This document shows positions 1 to 11,370 of a DNA stretch of 64,000 bases, piece after piece. The stretch spans positions 30,455,951 to 30,519,950 of the forward strand of contig CM066917.1 in NCBI GenBank assembly GCA_033964015.1. Reading direction: 5' to 3'. The stretch's first letter is position 1, and every line of letters begins with the position of its first letter. Both the position numbers and the translations under genes were made by a program. The notes under the pieces were generated by a model. It had not been told where the DNA came from and did not search any database. It saw only the letters and a program-made list of their open reading frames with translations. This stretch comes from Scolanthus callimorphus (Eukaryota > Cnidaria > Anthozoa > Actiniaria > Edwardsiidae).

Positions 1-695
1 ACCAATTTGGTTGATTTGGCAATCAATTTCAACCCACTGAGGAGGCCGAATCCAGCGTTTTGGTTTGATCGACAGGTAAAAATCGCCAATCGCCCATCGC
101 ATCTTTGAATTTTGACGTCGCGTAGCAATGCATACAGTGGTTAAAGTCGCATTTCGTATTACTTATCCAAAACCAACATTTTTTTTTCTTTTTAATATAA
201 TTTACAGTACTCTAATGAGGCAACCATATACGAGGCGACAGTCGACAATGAGGGACTGACCATAAGAGTAGAACCGGAAGAGAAACCATGAACTGCACGT
301 GATCACCGCTTGCCAGTCACGTGGACTTTACGGCAGCGGGCAAAATGGGGTGGTTACTAAGACAGGGAATTTTCACGTTTTCATATAATTCAGTTACAAT
401 AAGTACATTCTTAAAAAAAATAGCGCTTTCTAGTAATTATTATAGGGCAGATTTCGTGACTATAGTGAAACCAGTGACCGGGCAGTGATTAGACCAATTT
501 TGAATAAAACCTGTAGGAGTAATTGCAAATTAATTACTACGATAGTCATCTGAAATTCGCTCTATGAAACATATTCTTGTACTCGCAAGGAGCAACTTGA
601 AAAGTAAGCAGACAATGGAAGAACAAAAGAGAATGGAGAAAACTGACAAACGAGAAGAGTAACGAAATAAGTAGAGTTATCTAGTAGAGTTATAA

Positions 696-951
696 TAGAG
701 CGGTTTTCACATGACTGTCGTGAAAACAATTGCAATTGAGCAATCACTAGCCAATCAGAATCGAGAAAAATCATGACTTGCTCCTAAATGGCTTTTTTCT
801 TAGCCAATTGCAAGCCGAACCAATTACTAAGTAATTACACAATTGTATTTACTACAGAATTTGATTGGCTGAGAAAAACGAGTAGCCATTGAGAACGCAA
901 AGCAATCGCAATTACATAACAAGTCTTGACAGTCATGTGAAATCCGCTCTA
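696..951. mobile_element. MITE-like element, copy 1
   Basis: A roughly 255-bp element bounded by TA dinucleotides. Its ends are imperfect inverted repeats, starting GAGCGGTTTTCACATGACTG and ending with the reverse of GAGCGGATTTCACATGACTG. It contains several ATTGGCT/AGCCAAT palindromic segments and no ORF. A second copy lies in inverted orientation at 56450-56706. TA flanks suggest a Tc1/mariner-type non-autonomous element (inference). Confidence 0.75.
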
Positions 952-981
952 AAGTAGAGTTATCTATTTGATGGCTTCGAT

Positions 982-1130
982 CCAAAGCAGGGGCGTAGCC
1001 AGGATTTTGAAAGGTGGGGGACCAAGGGGCCCTTCGTAAGACGTCTTCCCATACAGCATTTTGCTGTATTTTTGAAGCTAGAAGGGAGGACCCGGGTCCT
1101 TGGACCCTCCCGGCCCCTGGCTACGATTTC
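982..1130. repeat. GGCGTAGCCAGG-type interspersed repeat
   Basis: A short element that begins with GGGGCGTAGCCAGGATTTTG and ends with an inverted CCTGGCTACG. The same ends recur around 26147-26325 and 39897-40045, where the interior is shared between copies. No coding capacity. Probably a small non-autonomous DNA transposon or foldback relic. Confidence 0.5.
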
Positions 1131-1624
1131 ATTCCGTATCTACAGGATCCACATCAGGCGCCCGAATAATATGGGTTAAAATACTTTAGAATGTAAATAT
1201 CAACGAATAGACAGTTCTAGGCTTTACAAATCAGTGCAGGGTAGAAAAGAAAACGAAAAACTTGGAGATCGGTCAATCTATTAAAATTGCAGAACATATT
1301 TATCGGGCACGAGAATTCTCGGGTGTTTCGAGAAACGGCGCCATTCACTGTCATACGAAATCTGCCCATTTCACAGTCATATACGAAATCGCAGTTTTTA
1401 GGGCGCACAAAGCGCGCCGAACAGTTTGAGCCCAGCATGTGAAATTAGAAAATAGCACCTATGTTGTATTGTGAATGTGCGCATTCTGATTGGTTAAAAA
1501 GCGTGTTTGTAAGAGACCTGAGAAACACGATTGTCACGCAACGCTGTCGCGCGTGTGTATGTTATTTTCTAAAAGCAATAAAAGTACTTTTCTGGTTTCT
1601 TACAACACTCGGGAAAGTTGGTCG

Positions 1625-1684
1625 AACTGATAAAACTTGAAAGACACTCGCCTCCGGCTCGTGTCTTTCAAGTTTTGATCAGTT
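1625..1684. repeat. Short hairpin inverted repeat
   Basis: Arms 1625-1647 and 1661-1684 are near-perfect reverse complements (core AACTTGAAAGACAC), with a 13-base GC-rich loop. Likely a foldback relic or hairpin; no gene context. Confidence 0.6.
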
Positions 1685-1742
1685 CTCCCATAGTTTAAAG
1701 GGGGAAATGGAAACCTGACACCCTACTAGAGCGGTTTTTTTT

Positions 1743-2168
1743 GGAGTCCCATGTTTTTTGACCGGGGATGATCGTCGTATCTTTTAGGGGTTAAAATCAC
1801 GATGGTTTGGTCTCTTTTAGGGTTGATCGTGATCTTCAATAAATTTTAGGGAGATTGGTATCTTTTAGGGCCGAAACTGTGTCCAAATTGTATTTTCTTA
1901 TGATAGTGCTTCTAAAAACCGTGTAAGAAGAGAGATTATTCGATTCGAGAAGACGATAATTAGAAACAAACACGGAAATTTATTGATGGGTATCTTTCAC
2001 CTTTACCTGTGTCCTTCGCGCCTACTTGGTACATAAGAACTCATGTTTTAGGGTATCTTTTAGGGTAATAAATTCTTTGAGCCACGCCATGGCCCGCCAT
2101 GTTTGGTATTTTTTAGGGGTGAAACTGAAAATTTCTGACGATCATCCCCGGTCAAAAAATATGGGATC
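1743..2168. mobile_element. TIR/foldback element with TATCTTTTAGGG repeats
   Basis: The ends (1743-1778 and 2136-2168) are inverted copies sharing TTTTTTGACCGGGGATGATCG. The interior carries several copies of TATCTTTTAGGG. No convincing coding sequence. A 16-C homopolymer follows at 2168-2183. Confidence 0.55.
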
Positions 2169-2304
2169 CCCCCCCCCCCCCCCGGGCTTCCCACACTCAC
2201 CATCTCCATGGTTATTATACAACAACACTAGTAAATCGTGCGCTCTGATTGGTCGAGAGCCATGTTGCTATAAGAGATACACAGTTGACAAAACTCCTCG
2301 TTTT

Positions 2305-2451
2305 TTGTGCGTATGTACTGTAATAGATACACACTAGAAGACGTCACAGAATGTCATGAACAACAGTCACGCAACTCGTCTCGTTGCGTACTTGTTCCGA
2401 TGACATTCTGTGACGTCATCTGTGTATCTATTACAGTACGCACACGCACGC
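2305..2451. repeat. Long inverted repeat (foldback)
   Basis: Left arm about 2305-2357 and right arm about 2400-2451 are reverse complements containing ACTGTAATAGATACACA and GACGTCACAGAATGTCAT. The loop is about 45 bases. No ORF of interest. Confidence 0.7.
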
Positions 2452-2950
2452 AAAGCCGCGAGTAATAATAATCTATTTGTTAATTACCGAATGTTTGAGA
2501 GAACCAGAGAACTCATTTGATATGCAGGGTGCAAAATCGGAAGTTTCAAAGATTGTTTAGGGAAAACTGGGAGGGGGGCACGGGCCCCAGGAAGCACTAC
2601 AGCCCTGACCCTTGTCAATCGTCTTTCTCTCTGTGTGGGGGGCGAAGTGAGATAAATCCGTGAAACTTCACATGAGCATCAAGGACAACCACAACTAACC
2701 AGATGGTAAGATTCGAAACTTTTATTGAGAATTTCTTATAAATTTTCCAGGTTAATACATCCCTTACACACAATCCCCATATAAACCCTATAATAATTCA
2801 ATGTTGCAGTGTAATAATAATTCAATGTTGCAGTGTACACACAAACAATTGTCCTGGGTCACCTGAACAGAGACCACTACTCAAGTCTCAACAACTTTCA
2901 CTGCTTGTGTGCGTTTCGACGGGAAACAAAAATAAACAGGCCCGCAGCCA

Positions 2951-3007
<57 letters not shown>

Positions 3008-3170
3008 CCGGGGGTTTGAAAACACTGTTTTAGTGACTAAATGGGCCAAACAGAAGACTGCAGTCACTACAGCCATTTTCGTATATTTGCTTTTTCTAGT
3101 GAATTTTGACTAGCGGTTAATAAATAAATTAATACCACGTTGGTCCCCCCCCCCCCCCCCCCCCCCCCCC
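2951..3170. repeat. Paired long homopolymers: G55 and C26
   Basis: An uninterrupted run of about 55 G (2951-3005) is followed 139 bases later by about 26 C (3145-3170). Polyglycine and polyproline ORFs here are artefacts of these runs. Run lengths this long are unreliable in any assembly. Confidence 0.85.
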
Positions 3171-3861
3171 GCACACACACACAAAAAAAATCCCTACGGG
3201 CCTGAAATAGTCATCGAAACAACTTGTGACCCGGGTTGTGAGCATACTTACTATAGTTGGAGCATCGACCATGTGTATTTCATGCAAAATTAGTGCAGGC
3301 TGTTTTGATAATTCCGAGAAAGGATTTTTATGTTTCAAAGGCTTGGCTGCTAATTTTATAAAAAGGCATGGCTGGCAAAAGTGCGTCGAAAAAAAAAAAA
3401 TACGTCGAGCATAATGTTTTTTTTCGAGCATAATTTTGAGCATAATGCTATGTTTTAGGGAGCAATGCTCAAGAGCATAATACTCGAATCTTTCGAGCAT
3501 AATTTATCTGACCCAAACAAGTAGTTCAAGCTAAATGAACGCAAAAACGCGCTCAACAAACTTACCGTACTTGCTCTGCCCGGTTTGGATTTCCCGCCAA
3601 ACCGGTTGTCTGGAGTACATGTGGCCTTTGTTTGTAACATGCGGAGAAGATGCCCGGGCAAAGTACATTTGAATCAAGCACAGCAAGGAGGCTTCTTTTG
3701 ATATTGCTTTTAAATTACAAGACCAATACAAAGTCTTTCTTCGATTTTAGTTGCCGAACAACCAACCTTTGTCATTCTGCTTCATTTTAGTAAAACTGGA
3801 GGCTAAAGTTCGCTTGTGAATCGGACCTGTTATTTGTATGCCTGTGTATCGCAGTTGACGT

Positions 3862-6064
3862 ATGATGGAGGGAATCAGAACGGATCTTGAAGAATACTCG
3901 TGGCAAGACTTTGCATCTACAGCTTTCCAAGCATTTAGAACCTTCCGAGACTGTGGAGAATTCTGCGATGTGTTTATATCCGTTGATAACATAGAAATCC
4001 CAGCTCACAGAGTCGTTTTAGCTGCGTCAAGTCCGTACTTCAGAGCCATGTTCGCCGGGAAAATGGCTGAAAGTACGCGAAGGTCAGTAACCTTGTATGA
4101 CATTGACTCGGGCGCTGTGGAGCAAATAATTGAGTTTTTCTATACGGGACGGATAACAATAAACGAAGAGAATGTCCATATGTTGCTGTGTGCATCTTGC
4201 TTACTACAAGTCGACCGAATCAAAGGCTTTTGTTGTGATTTTTTAGCACAACAAATCAGCGTAGAGAATTGTTTGGGTATTCGCGCGCTGACTGATTCAC
4301 TCACTTGCTCCGATCTCTGCGAAGCTGCGGAAAAATTCGCTGCTGAGAATTTCAAGGATGTTTTGCAATGCGAAGAATTTCTTTTACAGCCCTTTGAGTC
4401 ACTCTTAACTGTTTTAGAACTTGACTTCCTGAATATTTCTACCGAAGTTGAGCTCCTGGAGGGAGTCTTAAAATGGATTCGTGTTGACTCGTCAAGGTCA
4501 AAACACACTTGGAAGTTGCTGAAGCGTATCTGTCTAATGCGAGTCGATATTCAGTATCTACAACTACTGCTAAATGAACCTGTTGTGAAATCCTGTTTTC
4601 AATGCCTGGAGTTGGTCTTAGAGACAATAGATGCCCTGGCCTCTCCTACAGTTGTAGCTGCTTTTGAATTTCCAATGTACCAATGCCGTCGGTACAGCCC
4701 AGGAAAAGAGGTACTGCTGGCTGTAGGTGGGGAATCAGTTGGAATGACTTTAGATAGTGTTGAATGTTTTGACCCTAAAACTCTAAAGTGGGATTGGGGG
4801 CTCACTTTAGAAAACTCTGACAGTGGGACCTCCTACATATTGCCAAATTTATCGCAAGCTCGAATGTATACCTGTGTACAATCAGTGGGAAGTCATGTGT
4901 ATGCCATTGGTGGTAGTTCTTCCTGGAAAGCTCAAGACTTGGTAGAAAGATACGAATGGATGGAAAATCAGTGGAAACCATGTGGTTCACTCAATGTTGA
5001 AAGATTAGGTGCAGGTGCAGCAGTTTTGGACTCACAAATAATTGTGGCAGGGGGGTGCAGCAAGAATGGATACCAGTCGAGTGTTGAGTCATATGACCCG
5101 CTTACTGATAAGTGGACATTGATTGGCCAGTTACAGTCAAGGCGGTCATACCATGGGGTAGCAGCACTCAATGGTTTTGTCTATGCTGTTGGAGGGTATG
5201 GAGGGGGTGCTTTTGGAACAGATGACTTCTGGTTGTCAAATGCTGAGTGTTTTATGCCATCCAGTGATGTCTGGGTTCAGGTTACTCCTATGATGCAATC
5301 AAGGTCCTACTTGGGACTAGCTACACATGGAGGTACTATATCTTTTATGTGATTCCAGAAAAGTTAAACACTCCATTATGGATGGAATTTTCAAAGGATC
5401 CTGGCCCCTCTGGAATTTCAAAATGAAAGTGGGAACTTAGGATTTTTTCAGGGAAATTTCCACAGAAGGAAATTTCTTGAATCATTTCTTTCAAATCGCG
5501 GTTATTCAAATCACAATTTGAAACCTGACCACAAGTGGAGGGAATTTTGATCTCCCTTTTGGCTCTGGAAAATTTTGTACAAACTACCTTACTGGTGTAA
5601 TATGCTGTCCAGTAATTTTTTTGTGAAAATACATCCCATGAAATTAAAATTGGCGAGTGAAAGATCAGTGGATTTCATTTTAAGTGAAGGAAGTGCAATT
5701 CCTGAGAATATTTTGTTAAGGTATATCTTGCTAAGTCACATAATACATATTTTTTGCATGGATTCTGGATGCTTTTTCAGGTTCTCTATATGCAATGGGT
5801 GGGTATAACTCTACTTGGTTGGCAACAGTTGAAAGATATGACCCCCGTGAAGGCAGGTGGTGTGTAGCCCCACCCATGAAGACGCCTCGTAGTAGCCTAG
5901 GAGTCGGTGTACTGGGCGATTACTTGTATGCAGCTGGTGGCTTTGATGGGGTCAAGAACCTTAACACAGTGGAATGCTTTGATATCAGGGCAGGAAAATG
6001 GGCGTGGTCTAGCCCAATGAGGTGCATGCGGTATGGAATGGCCCTAACAACACTACAACTTTAG
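3862..6064 (+). CDS. BTB-BACK-Kelch (KLHL-type) protein, two exons
   Basis: Likely substrate adaptor for a CUL3 ubiquitin ligase (family knowledge). Exon 1 is 3862-5332 (donor GGAG|GTACT) and exon 2 is 5781-6064 (acceptor TTTTTCAG). Joined, they give 585 codons including the stop, in frame, the normal KLHL length. A BTB domain spans about residues 30-135, with CDVFISVDNIEIPAHRVVLA and SSPYFRAMF. A BACK domain spans about 140-245. Six Kelch blades follow from about 286, each with a GG pair and a downstream W, for example AVGGYGGG and AAGGFDG. The single intron falls at the start of blade 5. If read through at 5332, the protein would stop after five more residues (TISFM), losing two blades. I cannot assign a specific KLHL number. 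An AATAAA lies at 6513. Confidence 0.93.
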
Positions 6065-6170
6065 ATGAAGAACTGTAGTATATAATCCAAGATAGGTAAA
6101 AACATCCATTTGTTTGCATACTAAAATATGGTATCCCACAAGAGATCCATATCCCCAACATGGAAGGAAT

Positions 6171-6394
6171 AGGCCATTTTCACTAACTGGGTCACGTGAC
6201 CCCAACTACCTCTTAACGAGATGTTTTGTCAAAATCAATTCCAGGAATACAAAGAACTAATTGACACAAGTCAAAAACTCAAGTTTCAGCTTAAAATCTC
6301 TAACCTGGAGCAAATGGCAGTGAGTTCAATTTTCAAGATTTTATTCAGAATGTATGGGATTGGGGTCACGTGACCCAGTTAGTGCAAATGGCCT
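6171..6394. mobile_element. Small TIR element (GTCACGTGAC ends)
   Basis: The terminal segments are inverted copies: CACTAACTGGGTCACGTGAC at the left end and its reverse complement (preceding GTGCAAATGG) at the right end. The interior is AT-rich with no ORF. MITE-like. Confidence 0.65.
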
Positions 6395-6711
6395 ATTTAC
6401 CTAGTGACTCCAGTGGGGGTTACTCTACCATAAACTTGGTCTGACATATTTTGGAGGGAATTAATTTTTTGTTTCTGTTTTTTCTTCTTCTCGAATTTAA
6501 ATGTGGAGGAAGCCTAATAAACTGCATTAGTAAAATTACTCACAAATCCTGCATTCTGATTGGCTCAAAACTCACTGTCTATTTAGTCATAGATAGTGAG
6601 TTTTGAAAGAATCCTTTTGAAAAGGCTGGCATTTTGAAGAAAAACAAAACAATGGCGGGGCCTCTAAAAAGTTTCATTTTTCGAAGGTAGTGTGTGAGTG
6701 TGATTTTACTA

Positions 6712-6806
6712 AAACAATTAGATTACGAGCTCGAGATTTCTATGAGCTTGATGGACTCCTCGTCAACTATCAGCTCATAGAAATCTCGAGCTCGTAATCT
6801 AATTGT
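6712..6806. repeat. Near-perfect 37-bp hairpin
   Basis: Arms 6712-6749 and 6770-6806 are reverse complements (core GATTACGAGCTCGAGATTTC), with a loop of about 20 bases. A strong cruciform or hairpin-forming site in intergenic DNA. Confidence 0.8.
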
Positions 6807-6971
6807 TAATTATTGGGTAGAGAGTTTGGTATTTTTTTCATGTAAAATATAAAGCTCTGGTATTTTGAGGATGTAAAATATTGAAGCCCTGTCATCATGT
6901 TTATGCTCAAGTATCCTCCCTGGGTTGCTACCCCTCTTTAATTTCCAATGAAAAGTATAGCGATACTATAA

Positions 6972-7525
6972 TAGGAATCAATATATTGAAACCAGAAACA
7001 TAAAACTTAGTTGAAACAAGTAACAGACGAATGAATCTGATGTGACAACCAGCGAACAACTCGCAATCACTAAACACCATATTTGGAAAACACTGCCCTT
7101 GCGTGCAGCCAATCAAACTTCACGTAAAACTTTTCCGTTGGGATTGCACGCGCATTCGAACTGTTTTCCGTTGGTTTAGAAGCGCGCGCGCGTGTTGATG
7201 CAAACAGCGTTGTCTGCACTCTTATTTACCATGGCAAATTCACATTACGAGAACAGCAAAAGTTATGATAAAAAATATTTTTGCTGGGTTTTGAGCATGG
7301 AAGTAAAACAGTGAACTAAACTCATTTTGTGCTTCTGTTCTGTTGTGAGGGGTTCGTGCGCGTTATTTTTTAGAAAACATGACGAATCAAATCTCCCGTT
7401 GCTGATTGGCTAAACGAAGAACCTGATGCTTTCCAAATATGGTGTTTATTGATCGCGAGTTGTTCGCAGGTTGTCGCGCTGTCACACGTTTCAACTCACT
7501 TATATGTTTCTGATTGAAACCTTAC
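6972..7525. mobile_element. Foldback element with ~110-bp inverted ends
   Basis: The left end (about 6978-7098) matches the reverse complement of the right end (about 7432-7524), including AAACACCATATTTGGAAA and GCGAACAACTCGC. The interior is unrelated and non-coding. Likely a non-autonomous foldback transposon. Confidence 0.65.
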
Positions 7526-9141
7526 AAACCTCACCCCTCTGGAATTTCCAGTTCTCTCTGTGGTGGGGTATAGATCTGCCACAAGTACTGATGGAGATGT
7601 AGGGAAACAAAAAAGTATTAGCAAAAATGTCAAACCAATTGATTTAAGCTAGGAATTGATCCACTGGTTAGGGAAGTGAAGAAGATCTTAAACTTGACTG
7701 TTCAGTTTCATTTACAATAATGATTTTTCAAATTTTTATTGCCAACGTTTTACTTGAAAATTTATTTTTCTAAAGTCTACTCTTTTGCTGTGCATGTTCT
7801 GCTAAATTGTGGCTACAATTTTCATGCAGATGTAAGTTTCATTTCTATATTTTTTGATATGGTAAATTACTTCTTTCTGGAATGTTTCCATTTTTGATCA
7901 TTGTGGCCAAAATTCATGTCCCCCCCCCCCCTTTCCAAAAAAATATATACCGGTATATACATGATATCCCCAAACCATAGCATATCAGTACATCTAACTG
8001 ATATGATTTTAAGAATGTAAACATTGATATCCATTGTAGATACTGGATTTTGTTCTTTAAAATGTGTGATTAGAGAAATTATCCATATCCTTCCCATAAA
8101 GGGGTTTGTGATATGGCTCCCCAACCCATCTAGGATTTTCAATAAAAAAATACAGTGATTGTATGTAAATAAAAGGCATTTGATCCCTTCTGTGGGGAGG
8201 GTATGATTTTTTTTTTGGAATTACACAATATATCACAATTTAGGAGCATGCATGATTTATTAATGTGATCTAACCACTTATTGATATCTGGTCCAATCTC
8301 ACAATCTGGCTGCCCTGTGAGGCAGCTTTTTCTATCAAAACTTTAATTAGTTTTATCAGAGAAAATGTAACCAAATTATGGTCTCCTGAACTTCTACATG
8401 TGGGGTATTATGAAACAATACAATATCAATATTATTCAGCAAAATATCAATATTATTGCTGTGATTTTACCTAAATATTATATATACTGAAACATTTTTA
8501 TTGATTTTATTTGCAAAATTAACTTAAAGTATCAGAGTTCTATTTCATTATATTCTGTACTATAAGTACAATACAGTATGTTGTATTATATATATGTGAT
8601 GATTAAAGGGTGTATGAAAGAATTAAGGGTGTTTAGTGTTTTTATTTGATAAAATGATAAGGCATAATTAGACAACTCAGTGACACAGATTGGCTGAAGT
8701 ATTTCTTTGGTTGCTGAAGTAAACTCAAAGCAAAAAATGTAATGTTTTAATTTCTCTCTAAAAGGGCTTCATTAACAATACATAATTCCTCCAATTTGCA
8801 GGAAGCAGCATAATTTAAACTCCAATAAATTATTCACAAATACATTGCATAGGTTTATGGCACTGTAGCGATTACACCTATTGTGCTTAGCATGGTCTCT
8901 GGCACTGCATTTTCACAAGTAAAATATGTACAGAAATTATAAGGTTCCTATTTGTTTAATATTTTTTTAATGGTGATAGTCAATGAACTGGGAAACAAGA
9001 TCTAATAGTCAGTGTATCATAAGCATCAATGAGTCATATTTAAACAAAGAAAGCAATAGAAATAGCATTTCAATGTGGTGCAGTTAGTACCTACTGCATT
9101 TTATCTATTTTAGCGACCAGTATAAACAGCTCTGAAGTGTC

Positions 9142-10785
9142 TCACAAGTATGACATTATCTGCAGACAGTGGCCATAATATGACGAAACAACCAAATGCT
9201 TGTCCTGTAACAGGGCAATTCCAACTGGAGTTTTCTTGGTTGGAAACTGACTGACAAAGCTTCCATCAAGCTTAAAGACATGCACATTATGATTACCACT
9301 GTCACAAACAAACAAGAACTCATGACTTCTGTCAATTGCTAATCCCCTAGGGCAGTTGAATTCTCCCCCTCCACTCCCTTCTCTACCAAACTGCCGAACA
9401 TAAACACCATTGGAATTGAAAACTTTGATGCAGAAGTTACTGCTGTCTGACGTGTAGTATTCCCCATTGTGAAAGAGTGTACAGAGAGGATTTTCAAAAC
9501 CCTCTGTCCCTGTATCACCAAATTTTAACTTTAAAGAGCCATCTAGATTAAAAACTTGAACTCTGTTGTTCTCTGTATCAGTGACAATCACTTCATTTTC
9601 AGCATTAATAAACAACCCCTCAGCCCAGCCAATCTCGCCTAGGTTACTTCCACCTATTCCAAACTTGAATAGAAACTCCCCTTGTCTGTCGAAGGCTTGA
9701 ATCCTGTGGTTACGACTGTCAAGTACTACAATCTTAGAATCACTTGTGTATGCAACACCAGTAGGTCCTTGGAATAGGCCATCTTTGTTACCTTTCTTCC
9801 CAAACTGCCTCAGAAACTTCCCATGAGAATTGAATATCTGAATGCGATTATTAAAGAAGTCACTCACAGCGACTTCTCCAAATTCATTTGCTGCAACACC
9901 ACCTGGGCTCTTAAAATTTCCTTTGCTACTGCCTTTGTGACCATTTTGTGCATGGTTTTGCCTGCTTTAGACCAGTCAGGGAGGCCACTTGAAGAGGATG
10001 ATGAGCTTGATTTCTTGCAAATCTTTTTAGTAAGTTCTCCAAATTTATGCGTCTCCAGGGCAGTAACAATGTTGCCATGCACAATGAAGTCAAGCTCCTC
10101 GACAAACTTCCCTGTCACCATATCCGACTCCCTAGGTTCAACTGTACAACTTCTTCTAGTTGTTGTGTTAATGCATTTCTGAGCTCCATCATTTCCTGGA
10201 TATCTCCCTTCAGTAGAATCTCTTCAGCAAGTTGAATGCAACTAGATGCCCCTGACAAAAGCTTTGCCAAGTTGTTTCGTTGATGTTCTACAAACCTCTG
10301 CTTTTTCCCATAAAAACTTTGCGCCTCTTTACACAACTGTCCCTCTTGTTTTCGAATTATTTCTATCATTTCATTAGCTTCTGAATTAATTTTTTTCTCC
10401 GCTATTTCACAGTTGCTAGACATTACATTCAAACAGTCATCTAATTCTCCAATTTTTTTAGTCATCTGTTCGACGACAGGCTTTCCTTTTCTAAAGCTTT
10501 GTGAATTTCAATCCTCTCCTTCCGGCCTGGTGTAGCCTCCAGCAGTCGAACAAGAATTGTATTAGTTGGCAAGGACTTTACTCCACCATCAGGCACAGGA
10601 GTTATTCTTCTGCAAGTCGGGCATCGAATTTCTCGCTCGCCCGATAGTGTCATTCGATCCAAGCAAACTTTACACACATTGTGTGCACAAGTTGTCAAAC
10701 ATTTTGGCTCCCTAAGCTCTTCTAGACACACCGGACAAGTTAACTCCTCGGTAAAAACTTTAGACAAATGTGCTGCAGATGCCAT
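9142..10785 (-). CDS. RING-coiled coil-NHL (TRIM-like, no B-box) protein, three apparent 1-nt deletions
   Basis: Probable E3 ubiquitin ligase and/or RNA-binding NHL protein (family knowledge). Reading 10785 down to 9142 gives about 547 residues without introns. An N-terminal C3HC4 RING starts TCPVCLEELREPKCLTTCAH and ends CPTCR. No B-box follows. A coiled coil (QMTKKIGELDDCLN onward) leads to an NHL propeller of about six blades, with VSDFFNNRIQIFN, LDSRNHRIQAFD, VTDTENNRVQVFN and VCDSGNHNVHVFK. The frame breaks near 10480 (AAAA), near 10120 and near 9960 (AAAA). At each place one added base restores the conserved frame. Each looks like a dropped homopolymer base rather than decay. It is divergent from VIRMA, with 585 bp between start codons. 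It could instead be a recent pseudogene. Confidence 0.85.
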
Positions 10786-11370
10786 GACTAATCATGTGAG
10801 ATGGAAATGAACGTCTGTAAGGCAAAAGCTGCACGATAGATGTCACACCTTTCCCTTGAAATTGTCTTGGTTGTACGAGGAAACCTCAACTGAATTGTGC
10901 GATGGAGCCCTCAAACCAACTTGTCAAGATTAAAATGTCACATCTCAACCACTTCTATAAATGTTGAAACCACAGGCAAGCCAGTATCTGTGCAATCGGT
11001 CAGGTAAGATAGAAATTCACGCAATTATGCAAACAGCTTTGGTTGCCAACCATTAGGCGATGTGCGTGCTGTGTTTCGATTTGAGTAAATTACCACCAGG
11101 CGTTCCTGGCTTGTACGAGTTGGGCAAGTCGGAGCACAGGGAACCTAAGTATTGTCAGTATTCAGTGAGTGATAAACGTCTTCACTGTGTCCTTTCCAAT
11201 ACCAGAAATATCCTTAGAAAAAAAATACGAAAGTACTGTATCAGATCAGATCAGATCGGATCTGTTTTTGTTTTGTGCGCGTTTCCTGTGTATCTGGTTG
11301 TAACGGGATACCTTTGGCATCCTTTCAAGCGCGCGCTGAGCGCACTGATTCATGGGATAGTCAATCAAAC
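10786..11370. promoter_or_regulatory. Bidirectional promoter region, NHL gene (-) and VIRMA (+)
   Basis: 585 bp separates the two divergent start codons (complement of 10785 and 11371), so both promoters and 5' UTRs must lie here unless upstream noncoding exons exist. No TATA box is evident. There are GATCA-type short repeats (11244-11262) and a GC-rich stretch just before the VIRMA start (GCGCGCGCTGAGCGC). Housekeeping-type shared promoter by inference. Confidence 0.5.

Larger units (their letters stand above)
6065..9141. other. Intergenic region between KLHL and NHL genes
   Basis: No credible coding sequence. It holds the KLHL 3' region (AATAAA at 6513), several foldback elements listed separately, and AT-rich unique sequence. 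Around 7530-7575 and 8090-8225 are fragments of the 'gaatttcc...ggggtatg' repeat seen in better copies at 39108-39285 and 39560-39765. Confidence 0.6.

Noticed and set aside
2833..3113. Polyglycine and polyproline ORFs on both strands
   Set aside because: Created by the G55 homopolymer; not conserved-looking outside the run.
9142..10785. Four separate overlapping small genes (RING, coiled coil, linker, NHL)
   Set aside because: Each overlaps the next by a few bases in a different frame and together they spell one known domain order; single-base deletions in one gene explain it better.
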